From: Apostichopus japonicus
Lineage: Eukaryota; Echinodermata; Holothuroidea; Aspidochirotida; Stichopodidae
Assembly (NCBI RefSeq): GCF_037975245.1
Contig: NC_092574.1
Location: forward strand, 21,601,713-21,665,712
Direction: 5' to 3'
DNA: 64,000 nucleotides
The notes under the pieces were generated by a model. The model did not search any database, was not told the origin of the DNA, and saw only the letters and a program-made list of their open reading frames with translations. Position 1 is the first letter of the stretch; each line of letters starts with the position of its first letter. Of this stretch, positions 22,140 to 33,129 are shown piece after piece. The translations under genes and the position numbers were made by a program.

Positions 22140-25100
22140 CTGTTATTAGCGCACTCACGATACAATGAAATGTATTGTTACGTCATAAAATAAGCCGTAT
22201 ATTATTACCACTAGATTCCTCACTCGCTGTTATTTAGTATGAGGAGCGTTTTAAATACGCTTGGCATAACGCAGTATACTATTTCATAGCGCGTACATGC
22301 ATTGTCGTCTGCAAACAAATCTTTGTGATTGTCAATAAATGTTCCATACTTCCGGGGTTCGCGCAATACGTTGGTTGCTAGGGAAGCTTAGCGCTGTTGC
22401 CATAACCTTTGAACGCACATGGATAAGTAGAGGCGGTGGCCAGGTGTACACCCAAAAAAATCGATAGTTTACACACATGACTGAATGAATACGACACGTA
22501 GATCCATCGTATTGTACATATAGGCTATGCATTCAACTTTTTACTGTGCACTTCAAAGTGTCTACGTGGTGGACTGAATAGACAAACATTGAATGAATTA
22601 TTGTCGCCAATCGTAAACAGCAGTGTCAATGTAAGCCATTATTATAGCCCAATCCACCCCGGTCCGGAGATACCATGAGCGGTATGAGCTATGTAGAGGT
22701 CGGCTGGACGACATGTAGCTGGTATAGTTAATTTGGATGTTTCAATCTTTGCTTGTTCCTATGTGCTGCAACCTGTCTTCCTTCTGAGGCTGGGAAGGGG
22801 GGGGGGGGATTTCAGGACGTATTTCATTTAAGTAACGGGTTCAGAAATCAGTAAGGGAGCCGTTATACCGATACATGCATGTCAACTTCAATGCTGACCG
22901 CGGGGCAAAAAAAAAAAACAGTGAGTGCAACTCGAACACACCAGATTCATGCCTGTAAAGGTATACTGTGGGCTAATGTGACAAACATAATTATACCACC
23001 ATCCACTATATTCACTATCCCATTTTTCGAGTAATTAATTTCCGGAGCTTCCTTCGAAGGTAGACGTCTAGTTTATATTGCTCTGTGGTGGTGGGGAATG
23101 GTACGGTAGGTTACGTGGTTCTCGTGTTGGTAAATTCAAAACATCGTGAACAAAGTGCACAACATACATGGACTTTTCTAGGGCGATTTTCAAGAAACAT
23201 AGACGCATATCTGCATGGTCATGTTTTGGGATGTTTATATAACAGCATTATTTACAAATGAAATAAAGGTTTATCCATTGTCATATGTGTGTTACAGTAC
23301 AACATTCGATTAAAAAAAGAAGTCAAATGAATGGCTACCGCGAGGCGAAAACATTCGAAATGTAGATACAACGATTTAAGCAACGTCGACTAATTATTAC
23401 CAAAAACTAAAACAAACCATCAATATCGGTTTAATTTTTTTTTGGGTCATTGGCGAATGTATTTCTGGCGAAAGAAAGGATATGAAAATAAATTACGGTA
23501 TATTTCTATAGTTGAAGCTGTACCGTGTTATAATGTAAGTTAAACATCAACCTGGTCTTTCTCGGTTTATTTTATGAACTTATAATAAGAATCGGCCAAT
23601 ACCGAGTGCTTATAGTAAAGTTATGTAGTTACCACAAATTGTAAACAGAAGTTCGGCTTCAAAGTATGATGTTTGTATTGTTTTGTGTGTTGCAAACCCG
23701 TGATGGTTATACCTGTTATTCGGTTTTTCGGAGTGGATTAAAGACTAGTGACATCTACTTTCAGTTGAGTAGGCTACTAAACTATGCACCATAACCAGAA
23801 TGCAAAATGCATTGAGGTTTCGATGACTTCAATGCACTAGACTTCTGCTTGTTAGTATAACCAGAACTAGCTGTTACAATAACACTATGGCATGCTAACA
23901 CAGGTCAGTATACTGTACGTGGTTATACACACCTCCATCAAAAACAATAGGGATCTTGTACTCAATTTTATGAATCCACACACCAAGTATTACAAAACAA
24001 AACCAAATCTCTAATAACTTCGCACATTAAGGTTGCAGAGGAGTCCACTTATGGACAAGTTAGATTGGAATATGCCCACGAAACTTCAAAGAATCAACTT
24101 GAAAGAAGCTAATACAGGTCACTGGAGGTCAACCTGAGGTCAAAGGTCACCCAAATGCAGTTCAACTATTTTACAATAGCGTAACTCCCAACCTTGATGG
24201 ACATTTGGTTCTCAAGTTATTGCAAAAATACTAGTTTTTGACCCCTGATTGACCTTTGTTGACCTTGGACCACATGACCGTTATGTTTTGAAATGATCCC
24301 TTACCCCATTCACTACTTGTCCCAAAATATAAACATGTCGGATCCTGTCAATGGGAGTTATTGCTTGTTTTAATATTTTGGTTTTTGGCCTCTAACTGAC
24401 CTTTGGTGACCTTCACAGGCACCAAAAAAAAAATAGGGCACGTCTACTCAATGTGGTACTCATATGCACCAAATATTAGATTGGTCCAAGCTTCCCTACT
24501 TGAGATACCGTGTTTACAAGCCAGGCGTCACACACACACACACACTCTCCGCCTGCATGAATGCATAGGTTACGATTTCATCGAAACCAAAAATTGAACC
24601 GAATTGAAACTAAGTCATTTGTATCATTGACAAGTACTCCCTCGCTTCTCACCTACTATAAAGATTTCCAAACCGGGTTGTCGTAATGCCCCAGTAAAGT
24701 ATTGGCAGAGCCTTATATACGAGTAGTGGTATGAAAGTGCGCCATCAAGTTAGTACTTATACATGTAGACACATTTCGTACCATATACTAACTCGTTATT
24801 TCAACTGTAAGATACTTACAAATATAATGGATGATCTTGGCATTTCGTGGCACTTTCTATACTTTTGTGGGTCATAAGAAGTTTCTCTTTGACTCTCACA
24901 GCAAACAATATCCATACCTCTTTCAAATACGTATTCTATAATAATATTAATGGTTATTGTCAATCATACGAGTGCACGTCCTTGCGTTCGATTTGTGATG
25001 GAACCATATAAAACAAAATAATTTTGGACTAAGGACGGACGGTGAGAGATAGGTGGGTGGGGGGGGGGGTTCCCTCTAAGAAGGGCTTCCAGATAGTTGG

Positions 25101-25450
25101 CCGAGGAGGTAGGGTGGGGACGATATTGTTTCCTTTATATCTGAGCGCTCTCAGAACTTAAACAAAAGGAGACGGAATGACGTGGTTGCAGTTACCGTGT
25201 ATCACTGAATATTCATTAAAAGAAGATATGCGCATGGTTTCCATCCACGATTTCCACACGGATAAGATAACAAATGATCCCATACCATGACCGCGTACAT
25301 TTTTAGCAACTAGACCCCAAAGGTTTGGTCACAGTATCATAGCCTCTTTACTCACGAGTAAGCAGACTTTCCAACTCGGTTTCTTTGAAGGATTAAAGTG
25401 ACCTAAAAAGTACCCTATTTGCCGCAATTTTCGTATCTTATATACTTTCA
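22140..25450. other. intergenic stretch without a recognised gene
   Basis: No exon-like open frame with splice borders is seen on either strand. It contains G-runs near 22800, an A-run near 22910, and, from about 24140, the repeat described separately. Confidence 0.5.
24140..24545. repeat. dispersed repeat ending in (CA)n
   Basis: It contains repeated TGACCTTTG-type words and ends TTGAGATACCGTGTTTACAAG, a short GC-rich joint and a (CA)n tail at 24530-24544. The same ending occurs at 40139-40198, which marks both as copies of one family. The element type is not known to me. Confidence 0.65.
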
Positions 25451-25475
25451 TTAATTTAATGTGTGAAAGTAAGTT

Positions 25476-25516
25476 GGCCTGACGTTACGATCCTAGCAGG
25501 ATCTTCTTCAGAGGCT
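25476..25516 (-). ncRNA. hammerhead-ribozyme-like core (left palindrome arm)
   Basis: On the minus strand, AGCCT (stem I) is followed by CTGAAGA (consensus CUGANGA), a stem II hairpin GATCCT-GCT-AGGATC, then GTAACGTC where GAAACGTC is expected, then AGGCC closing stem I. One core base (GAA to GTA) is changed, which should reduce or abolish cleavage. Minimal hammerheads of this layout are known in Penelope-like elements. Confidence 0.5.
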
Positions 25517-25547
25517 GAAGATCCTGCTAGGATCGAAACGTCAGGCC
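25511..25547 (+). ncRNA. hammerhead-ribozyme-like core (right palindrome arm)
   Basis: The plus strand reads GGCTGAAGATCCTGCTAGGAT then CGAAACGTCAGGCC. CUGAAGA and GAAAC...GUC are intact, but the AGA present between CTGAAGA and GATCC in the other two copies is missing, so stem II is shortened and offset. It is likely a decayed copy. Confidence 0.45.
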
Positions 25548-27544
25548 AACTTACTTTCACACATTCTATTACACAGGCTCTCAAGTGCATAAGCAGTTTG
25601 CTAACAGTTTTATTTAAGTTTCATTAATTTACACACACACGCGCAAACACTGAACATTTCGTGGGACTGGTACCTACTACATTATTATGGAATATCCTAC
25701 CAAAAAGGTCGTGAATCTACAACAAGGCTAACCAATGGATGTTTTATCGATCAAGGTCAAAGAATTATTGTATCAAATAAAGTTTTATCAGGTGCACTTA
25801 TCAAACACTCAAATATTTGTCTGTGATTATGTCTAAAGTACAAGGATTTGAGTTGTCATGGATGAGGTTCAAGGTGCATTTACAATGGTTAAGACAAAGG
25901 TTTAGGACACGGGTTACTATCACTTACTATATAGGTAACACTCGTGGTTAAATTTTCCCTGTGGCACCAATTAATGATAATCCGATCATTAATCGAACTT
26001 CTGAGGTAAAAACGATTTTCTCAGTATTGGGATTTTGCCTTAAGCAAAATATAAAGATGAGAATATGTTTTTATTTATAACATATTTCCCCGGGCCCCTC
26101 ATTGGCCCTATCCCCTGGATGTGGCCTCCTAACACCCACCCCAGGCTGGTCGGGCCTTTTTTATTGATAACTCAATATTTAAACTTTAAAATCTTAAATA
26201 TTGAACACCGATATAAATATATGCAAGATAAAGTCAAACCTTGTGTTTCAACGTGTATATAAGATGAATGGACATTTCATTATCGGTCATATGCATCCGA
26301 AGACTTGAGTAAGTCTAAAATTAGTATCAGAGCTGAATACAGCATAGTCTGTTTCGTGTTAAATTTCATAGCAGTGAATTGCAATGCAAATGGTATATCT
26401 TAAGCGTGTACTGTGATTGAGATGTAAACAGAAATATGTGAAGGACTATATAGACATATAGGTTAGAGTGGATCAGTTTCAAATGATACTGAAACATTCA
26501 CACATTTGAACGGTAAACAGAAAATATTGATTCACCTTGGTTATAACTCGCCATTCTCCGAGGTATATTTTGTTTGCCTATAATGCCAGCTATTAACAAC
26601 TACAGCTTGCATATATTAGCTAGCTTCAAATCACTATTGCTTCACGTATGCCGTTTATAAAGCCAGCAAATATATGGCCTTAGAGTTTCCGTTTAAGTCG
26701 AATATTATTCTGTATTTGTTCGATATTATAAACCTCGTAATCAAAATATATAACCTGCACATGGCACATTTCATGAACTATAAATGGTAATAAATAATAA
26801 CGATTTCTTTAAAAACTATAACTGTTCTTTCACGACTATTTGTCGTAAATTCTAAGTTATAAATACTTTACATTCTTGACGAGGACATACTATTACAATA
26901 AAATAAGAATTCATTTATGTAGTCATTAATTTTATACGGTGCATGTCCAAGATGTTATTTCATGATGGTTAATTATCGGCTACCGTATACAGTTGCAGTA
27001 TACTTTTGGGGCTAATGGAGACATTTCTGATCCGAACTATATGAGCCGCGACCCCAAAAATGAGTTACCAAGGTTTGATGGTCGGTCACAGGCCAGGATA
27101 GGTCGAAACAAATTTAGATCTGATCGGTAAACAAAGCGAATGGAATCTGGCCGCAAATGTCGTCCCAATTATCACGCGATGATTTGTTTTCCAAGGTTTT
27201 TGACGTATGTGTGTGGATGTTTTGTTGTTTACTAACTTTCAGTCAGTCATTTGTATAATCAACATTGCAATCAAATAAAAGCAATGTGTATTTTAATCAT
27301 TAATTACCAGTAATTAAATATAGTGGGTGATTTTAGACCTTAGAATTTTATGGGTTGCGGCTATCCTGAATCACAACAATTAAGGGTCGCCAAAGGAAAC
27401 AGTTTGGGAAGCAGGGCCCAACAGACAAGCTATAAGAGTATAGAAAGAACGTTTTAAAACTTAGAATAATCACGGAACGAACATGCTCAGCAATCTCTAC
27501 ACCAAAACATATTTCTGTTCATGTATTTGTTTCTTTTGTTGTAC

Positions 27545-28534
27545 TTAAAGAAAAGTGCACGGAGCCTCAGGTATAAGAAAACTTTCCACATCTGGCATTT
27601 GATTCGTTTTCTGTGCACTAACAAGCCTACTATATGTTGATGCTGCAACGAACCAAAGATCGCTTAACCGATTAGAGGCTTCACCTCCCACTAAATTAAC
27701 AAATGGGTTACATGGGTCTAATAACAGAGGGCGCTGGTTTCTCGTTCTATAAGGACTAACCTCGTAGTCATGAAACATTGTCCAAAAGGTGTCGACTTCA
27801 AGAGGAAGTTCAAACATGGCGAGAAATCGATAAAACCCGCTGCAGATGTCGTTGCCTCCAGTTCTTTCCTCTCTCTCGGCAGCTCGTACGGCCAGTAGTT
27901 CAATTACGCGAAGAAAACTTTGATCGTACTCTATGCCAACATCTATGAGCTTCCCAAACCAGAAGAGCGCCAAACGAGTCAGCGCGCAGACGAACGCACT
28001 TTGTTTTCTTTCAAACTCTATCTGTACCTCTTGCATAGACGGACCAAACAGGTTAATAGGGATATGAAAGTTGGCGGGAAAGTTTTGACACAAAAACGCA
28101 ACAGCCTCAGCGTTCTGTATTATGCAGTCTTTTTTCTTTTCATGACTGGTTAACCTTTCTGAGAGGAAATTTCGAGCAACGAGGAGAGAAATGCTAACAC
28201 CAGATACCTTTAGATCTACGCCAAACTTTGTAGTCTTACATTTGAAATTGTGTGTCGTCTGCAGAAATGTAGTCAGATCATCAATGACGTCATCGAAAGG
28301 CGGGAATCTATCGTTGATGTAAACAAACAAATCTACATGTAAACGGTTTACGACCATCGTCTTTCGTACGCAATTATCACCTGGAGATATCCGATCGATT
28401 ATGTGACGGCGACGAAATTGGCTCTTGATGTCGGAGGCAACGCGACAGGCGATTTCGTTTACTCGCATCGCTTCTTCTTCATCCGGAACTAGCGAATCGG
28501 CAAACTCTCGAAGTCTCTTATTAATAGTCGTCAT
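27545..28534 (-). CDS. 2'-5'-oligoadenylate synthetase (OAS)-like protein, catalytic residues degenerate
   Basis: An intronless 329-aa frame starts at ATG 28534 (A at -3) and stops at TAA. OAS enzymes bind double-stranded RNA and make 2'-5' oligoadenylate. The C-terminal OAS1_C domain is clear: IELLAVRAAEREERTGG (211-227), GFYRFLAMF (233-241), then RPLLLDPCNPFVNLVGG (268-284), which parallels the RPVILDPADPT-N-GG motif of the family. In the N-terminal nucleotidyltransferase part, RLHVDLFVYIN (64-74) aligns with the R-S-D-A-D-L-V-V-F motif. The first metal-binding Asp is His66 and the second, Asp68, is kept. The third Asp (in F-D-V-L-P-A) aligns with Ser116 in SISLLVA. The G-S motif (GDNCVRKT, 52-59) is also altered. 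I infer a non-catalytic, possibly RNA-binding, protein. A cGAS-like or Mab-21 relative is the alternative, but the C-terminal motif favours OAS. A possible ATTAAA lies near 27293. Confidence 0.82.
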   Translation of the reverse strand: MTTINKRLREFADSLVPDEEEAMRVNEIACRVASDIKSQFRRRHIIDRISPGDNCVRKTMVVNRLHVDLFVYINDRFPPFDDVIDDLTTFLQTTHNFKCKTTKFGVDLKVSGVSISLLVARNFLSERLTSHEKKKDCIIQNAEAVAFLCQNFPANFHIPINLFGPSMQEVQIEFERKQSAFVCALTRLALFWFGKLIDVGIEYDQSFLRVIELLAVRAAEREERTGGNDICSGFYRFLAMFELPLEVDTFWTMFHDYEVSPYRTRNQRPLLLDPCNPFVNLVGGEASNRLSDLWFVAASTYSRLVSAQKTNQMPDVESFLIPEAPCTFL

Positions 28535-28559
28535 CGTCTGCTTTCAAAATTGACTGATA

Positions 28560-29750
28560 AAGAAGCAAAAGTAAGTATAGACTGTATAGTAAAGACTAAA
28601 ATAATCATAATCGGGCGCAGCCAGGAGGCATAGGGAAATGAGGGCCCAACAAACTTACATTTAATATTTACTAGCAACTTGAGGATGTTGGTACTGCCTG
28701 GCAATATATAGCGAAGACCAGCTGATGTAAGATAGGCCTAAGTGTATTTGCATGCCGCTGAACATACAGAGTTATTGTAAAGGAGCACGTTACGCGCCTC
28801 TGTATTGACATAATCTTTCCAGATTCGATATTTTTTGGAACAGCTGGCCCTTCAGAGATGAGCACGATATATCCAGAAATAAATAACACGATAACACATT
28901 TCAGCCACATATACGAATAGCTACATAACAATTTCAAACAACCAATTCAAATAATGCAGTCACTGATTTCTCGTGGGTACAACACTTTCAGTTATTTTGT
29001 CGTTTGGCATTTACATTTACTTTACAACCGAAAGAAGAGTTGTTCTCTTTAAACTTTTGTTTAGCAATCTTGTGAAGCAATCAACTTTAGCCACCGGAAT
29101 ATCCTTGACTTGAAACTTGAAAAAAAAAGTTAAGCACACATTTGAGGTTATTTAATTCACGTGTAATGGTCAAAATGCCGTTTTGCGTTATTTGACCTCT
29201 GACCTTTTTGACTCTATGATGTCAGTAGTCACACAGGCGCTACAACCCATGGCCAGGAACATAACCACCCAATTTAAAGTCCGTCGGTCTTATGGTTAAA
29301 GAACAGTTTGCGAACAGCTTCTTCCGCACAAATTTGACCTTTGACCTCATTGATCATGTGACTTCTGACATTGGTTTGTGGATTTCAGCCATTTTGTTAT
29401 TTTCGTACGCGCATACTGACCTAACTGCTGTTTTTTTGGTTATTTGACCTTGACCCTATGACGACATAAGGAAAATAAAGACACCACTGCTTTGTATAAT
29501 ACTAGATTACATGCAAGCAATAACCATTTTCTTCTGAAAAGGGCTATTAATTCTTCACCATTTCGTACTAACCATTCTCTGAAATTTACCATAACATAGG
29601 AGCTAAAAAAAAGAAAAAACTCGCTCAATATTTCAAAGGCCTGTTATGATATTGTAAAAATGCCGACGTCCAGGGGTGGGGAACTTCCTGTCTCGGAACC
29701 AACCGAAGGGGCGGGGAGGTAAGAGGGGGTGGGATGGTACAAAACAAGCA
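28560..29750. other. upstream of the OAS-like gene; T-G-A-C-C-T-rich repeat
   Basis: No exon is supported. From about 29150 to 29460 there are several TTTGACCT/TGACCTTTG words, like the repeat at 24140, suggesting a related decayed copy. No promoter motif can be fixed. Confidence 0.4.
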
Positions 29751-29753
29751 AAC

Positions 29754-29990
29754 GAGCAATCCGTAGGTCCCGGGCAGCGCAGGTGTCGAGCAATCCGCAG
29801 GTCCCTGGCAGCGCACTGAGGTGTCGAGCACATTTTACTTGTGTTTGGGTGCTCGCGCGGCGTATGCAGATTGGAGCACCGATTTTAAGTAAGCCCAAAC
29901 AGATGTCTGTATTTTCATAGCGTTGTACCGATACCTGCGCTGCCCGTGACCAGCGGATTGCTCGACACCTCAGTGCGCTGCCAGGGACCT
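29754..29990. repeat. compound tandem and inverted repeat of a GC-rich unit
   Basis: Two direct units start GAGCAATCCG at 29754 and 29788 (34 and 38 bases), both containing GGTCCC.GGCAGCGCA. An inverted copy of about 59 bases lies at 29932-29990 (GCGCTGCC...GGATTGCTCGACACCTCAG). The arms could fold into a hairpin with a loop of about 100 bases. Confidence 0.85.
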
Positions 29991-29999
29991 GATTACTAC

Positions 30000-32400
30000 A
30001 AATCAACGGTCTATGTCCAAGAAATTATAGGCCTTAAGTGTATGCAAAGAAAGGTCTATCTTAAGCAAATCATTTCTTTTAACAATGCATTCATTTGATC
30101 TTTACAATAGCATAACAATAGCATTGTCATATGTCTGTGAGAAAAAGTAACTTACTTAATAAGTACAATGTGAAAAACGTATATCTTAACAAAATGAACC
30201 GTATTCGATGAATTAATTCAATGATCATTGAACAAGATGAATATTAAATGAGCCGAGAAAATAAATTTTAGCGTAAATCTCCGTTGCTAAAGATTACAAC
30301 ATCATACATTGTCGTCAGAAAGTGGGATGTGCCACATTTTGGGAGGGGTGGATGTATGAGCATTTGAGTGGCAACATGTTGATTACCCCCCCCCCCTCCA
30401 CCACACACACACACCTTAAAACAAATTGAGTAGCTAACTTATATGTATTTAATTTGCAAGTATTTTTCGTTATATATTATTTTTTACTTTATGTTCTATA
30501 TACTATTTGTTTACTTTTTACTACTTTTTTTTTGTTGTAAAATCTTAGTCATATATCGTTAAAATGTCCAATGTTCAACTTACCTTATGAAAAATTAAAT
30601 AATAAACAGTTCAGAAATAAAACCATATTAAAAAGTATATAATAAATACTAAAAAATATATGTAATAAATACTAACCTTTCGTTGTAGTTTAGTATAGTA
30701 TAGGCCTATTTTTGACTAGCGAATTTTTAAAAGAAAATAATTTCTCGTCGACTGTGCGACCACTGTTGTTACTTGGCAACACCATACCGTGCGTTGAGTG
30801 AATCATGATGATTGCCCCGTGCTGTAAACGGGACTAAAGGTCCTTTACTTAAAATAGTAATATTAATGGGTAAACGATCTGAACTGTAAACAGCATACAA
30901 TGCTTATCTTTTCTTTTCTTTTTTACTTGTAAATGTTGCTACATTGAACTCTAATCAGTTATACATTTTATAGGCAAAGGTAAAGCCAAGATAAGGCAAA
31001 GACATATTAGTTTCACACCATTATGATCAAGGTCGCCAATACAAGGATGCTCGCTGTTCAATTGAATGGAAAGGGTATAGTTGAGAGATTGAGAGAATCA
31101 AAACTACAGTACTAGATGAAATGTTCCCCCGAAAGAAGAACTGAGCATGCATAGACGCTGGATGTGTGACCTGATTAATTCACTTTGGCTTCGGCTTTGA
31201 GTGGATGTTGCCGTGTTGGACGCATCTAACCGTAATAGCAATTACCGACTTTGCGATCCGAGTTATAGTTATTGCCGGCATTGCAATCCGCGGCCCCCTC
31301 ACAATTTTTGCAAGGTCGGTAAGAGTGACTCCATAGTTTCCCTTTCGGGTAACCAATAGGAATAGTAATGGATAACATGAATACATAATAATAATAAATA
31401 ACACATACAAACATGCGTGATCGACAGGGTTAAACCTGCTCGGGCAGAGCTCGGTACGTTTATATCGCCTTTACCACGTCAGCCACGACTTAATTTGCCT
31501 TGTATATAAATGAGACGTGAAATTCAAACCTTGACTCAAATAGTAAGTCGCACTTTGTTAGACGTTATGTGTAAGGTGACAAAAACTAAACGATTTACAG
31601 GGACATTCCACGGATTTTGTGCCACGCATTAAACTTAAAAGTTCCCGGATTGTTGGTCTAGAGCTGTTCCCGACATATAGAAGACTTTGTGGAAATGAAA
31701 ACACTGAAGATTTGGTTTCTTTTTTACTTGTTTTGGTCTTTCGTTGATAGAAATAGCGTGAACGTAAACTGTGATTACTTACAAACTAAGAACAAACTAT
31801 ATACAAGACGTAAAATTCATTCATTATTATACTCATAGCAATCACTGAATAAGTTCACAATACTGAAAACAACTTATTGTTCCTAGTATAGTGATAAAAT
31901 ACTGGGACTTCCAGCTGCTTTCATGGGGGGGGGGGGGGTGAATACTTGCTCCTGGGGGATGAGTCAAACACTTGAAACCGTGAACCCACCAAAACACTGA
32001 GCGGCCCTCAAAATTACATCCCGTCCGGTCACTTTAAAGGTACAGTGTAGGTAGTGTTACGGTATCCATTCTAATGTTTGTGTGTTTCGTGTTGCCAAAT
32101 GTCCTACTATCCTTATCGCGTCCTGTTCTATGAGCCGTTATAAAGTTGGTGTCAGAAGTGGACCTAAAAGAAGGTCAGTAGAGGTCAAGAAAGGAAATAA
32201 TGGACTTTGAGAGGGACATTATAAACTTGCCCGGGAGGTCGGAGTAGGTGTAACACTGGTGTCGGCGTCGAATTTTTCTCCTAGTTTAAGCAACAGGGCA
32301 GGTTCTCCTGTATGTTTTAGTTGCGGTCGTCTACCGGTGTATACGAACACTGGTGTATGTGATGTTTCTATATGCTGTGTAATACATGACTTGTATTTTG
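30000..32400. other. no gene seen
   Basis: AT-rich sequence with C-runs (30386), G-runs (31925) and no exon-like frames. The part from about 32200 to 32430 directly precedes the hammerhead-like core and is probably retroelement 3' sequence. Confidence 0.45.
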
Positions 32401-32430
32401 TCCCTTGTAGTTTCTGTTACTTGTCATTCA

Positions 32431-32470
32431 GCCTCTGAAGAAGATCCTGCTAGGATCAAAACGTCAGGCC
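32431..32470 (+). ncRNA. hammerhead-ribozyme-like core, third copy
   Basis: GCCT (stem I), CTGAAGA, an AGATCCTGCTAGGATC stem II hairpin, AAAACGTC in place of GAAACGTC, then AGGCC closing stem I. The flank CACTTACGTTTACACATT matches the outer flank of the 25458 palindrome. The conserved G before AAAC is A here, so it is probably inactive. Confidence 0.5.
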
Positions 32471-33027
32471 CACTTACGTTTACACATTTAATTAATGCTG
32501 TTATAGAAGTGAATTAAGTCATAATCCACGACTATTGATTGGTGTGGCAAGTTTGGAGGATTTTATCTCATTTTCACTAAATGTGCTGATGTTAACGTGG
32601 GTTGAGTAAAAAAAAGGGGTAAAGTTCTTGGATGTCGTCTTACGTGATGGAGTGTGTAAAGATTATAATCGTAATGTCGCAGTATAGAACTGTGTTATAA
32701 TCCCGCACGACAAAAGGAAGCTATAGATTGGGTGCACCACAACAAAGCCGCGAATTAAGTATAGGCATAGATCATTTAACAAGGTCACCTTCCTAGTTCA
32801 GTGTAATGTACATAAGCTTACATCATTTGGTAAATCCAAAGAGGGCCAAGCACACGCCGTTCTTGCCTGTACTTGAGTAGAAGTAGAGAGAAATATGAAA
32901 ATTGCAACGCCTCTGAGGCAAAACGTCTTCTTCAAGCTAAAAGAAATTGACAACGGATCAACACGGCCATTATAGCATAGTACTGACCTGTTCACAAACT
33001 TACTCCTTCTTTTCTCTCAAGAAGTGT

Positions 33028-33122
33028 ATTGTAATTAATTTCATGTAACTGTCTTGAGCGCCTTTGAACAACTATTGTTGATTTTGGCGCTATATAAATG
33101 TTTTCTGATTGATTGATTGATT
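33028..33122 (+). mobile_element. 3' tail of a SINE or CR1/L2-type LINE
   Basis: GAGCGCCTTTGAACAAC...TTTTGGCGCTATATAAATG is followed by (TGAT)n. This hairpin-plus-short-repeat 3' end is typical of CR1/L2 LINEs and SINEs that borrow their tails. No coding part is seen. Confidence 0.55.
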
Positions 33123-33129
33123 TCTCTGA

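Larger units (their letters stand above)
25458..25565. repeat. near-perfect 49-bp palindrome
   Basis: The left arm 25458-25506 and right arm 25517-25565 are inverted copies with a single mismatch (GTTA versus the complement of AAAC). The 10-base loop is TTCAGAGGCT. Each arm reads GATCCTGCTAGGATCG, then ACGTCAGGCCAACTTACTTT in outward direction. It is best explained as two retroelement ends joined head to head. Confidence 0.95.
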
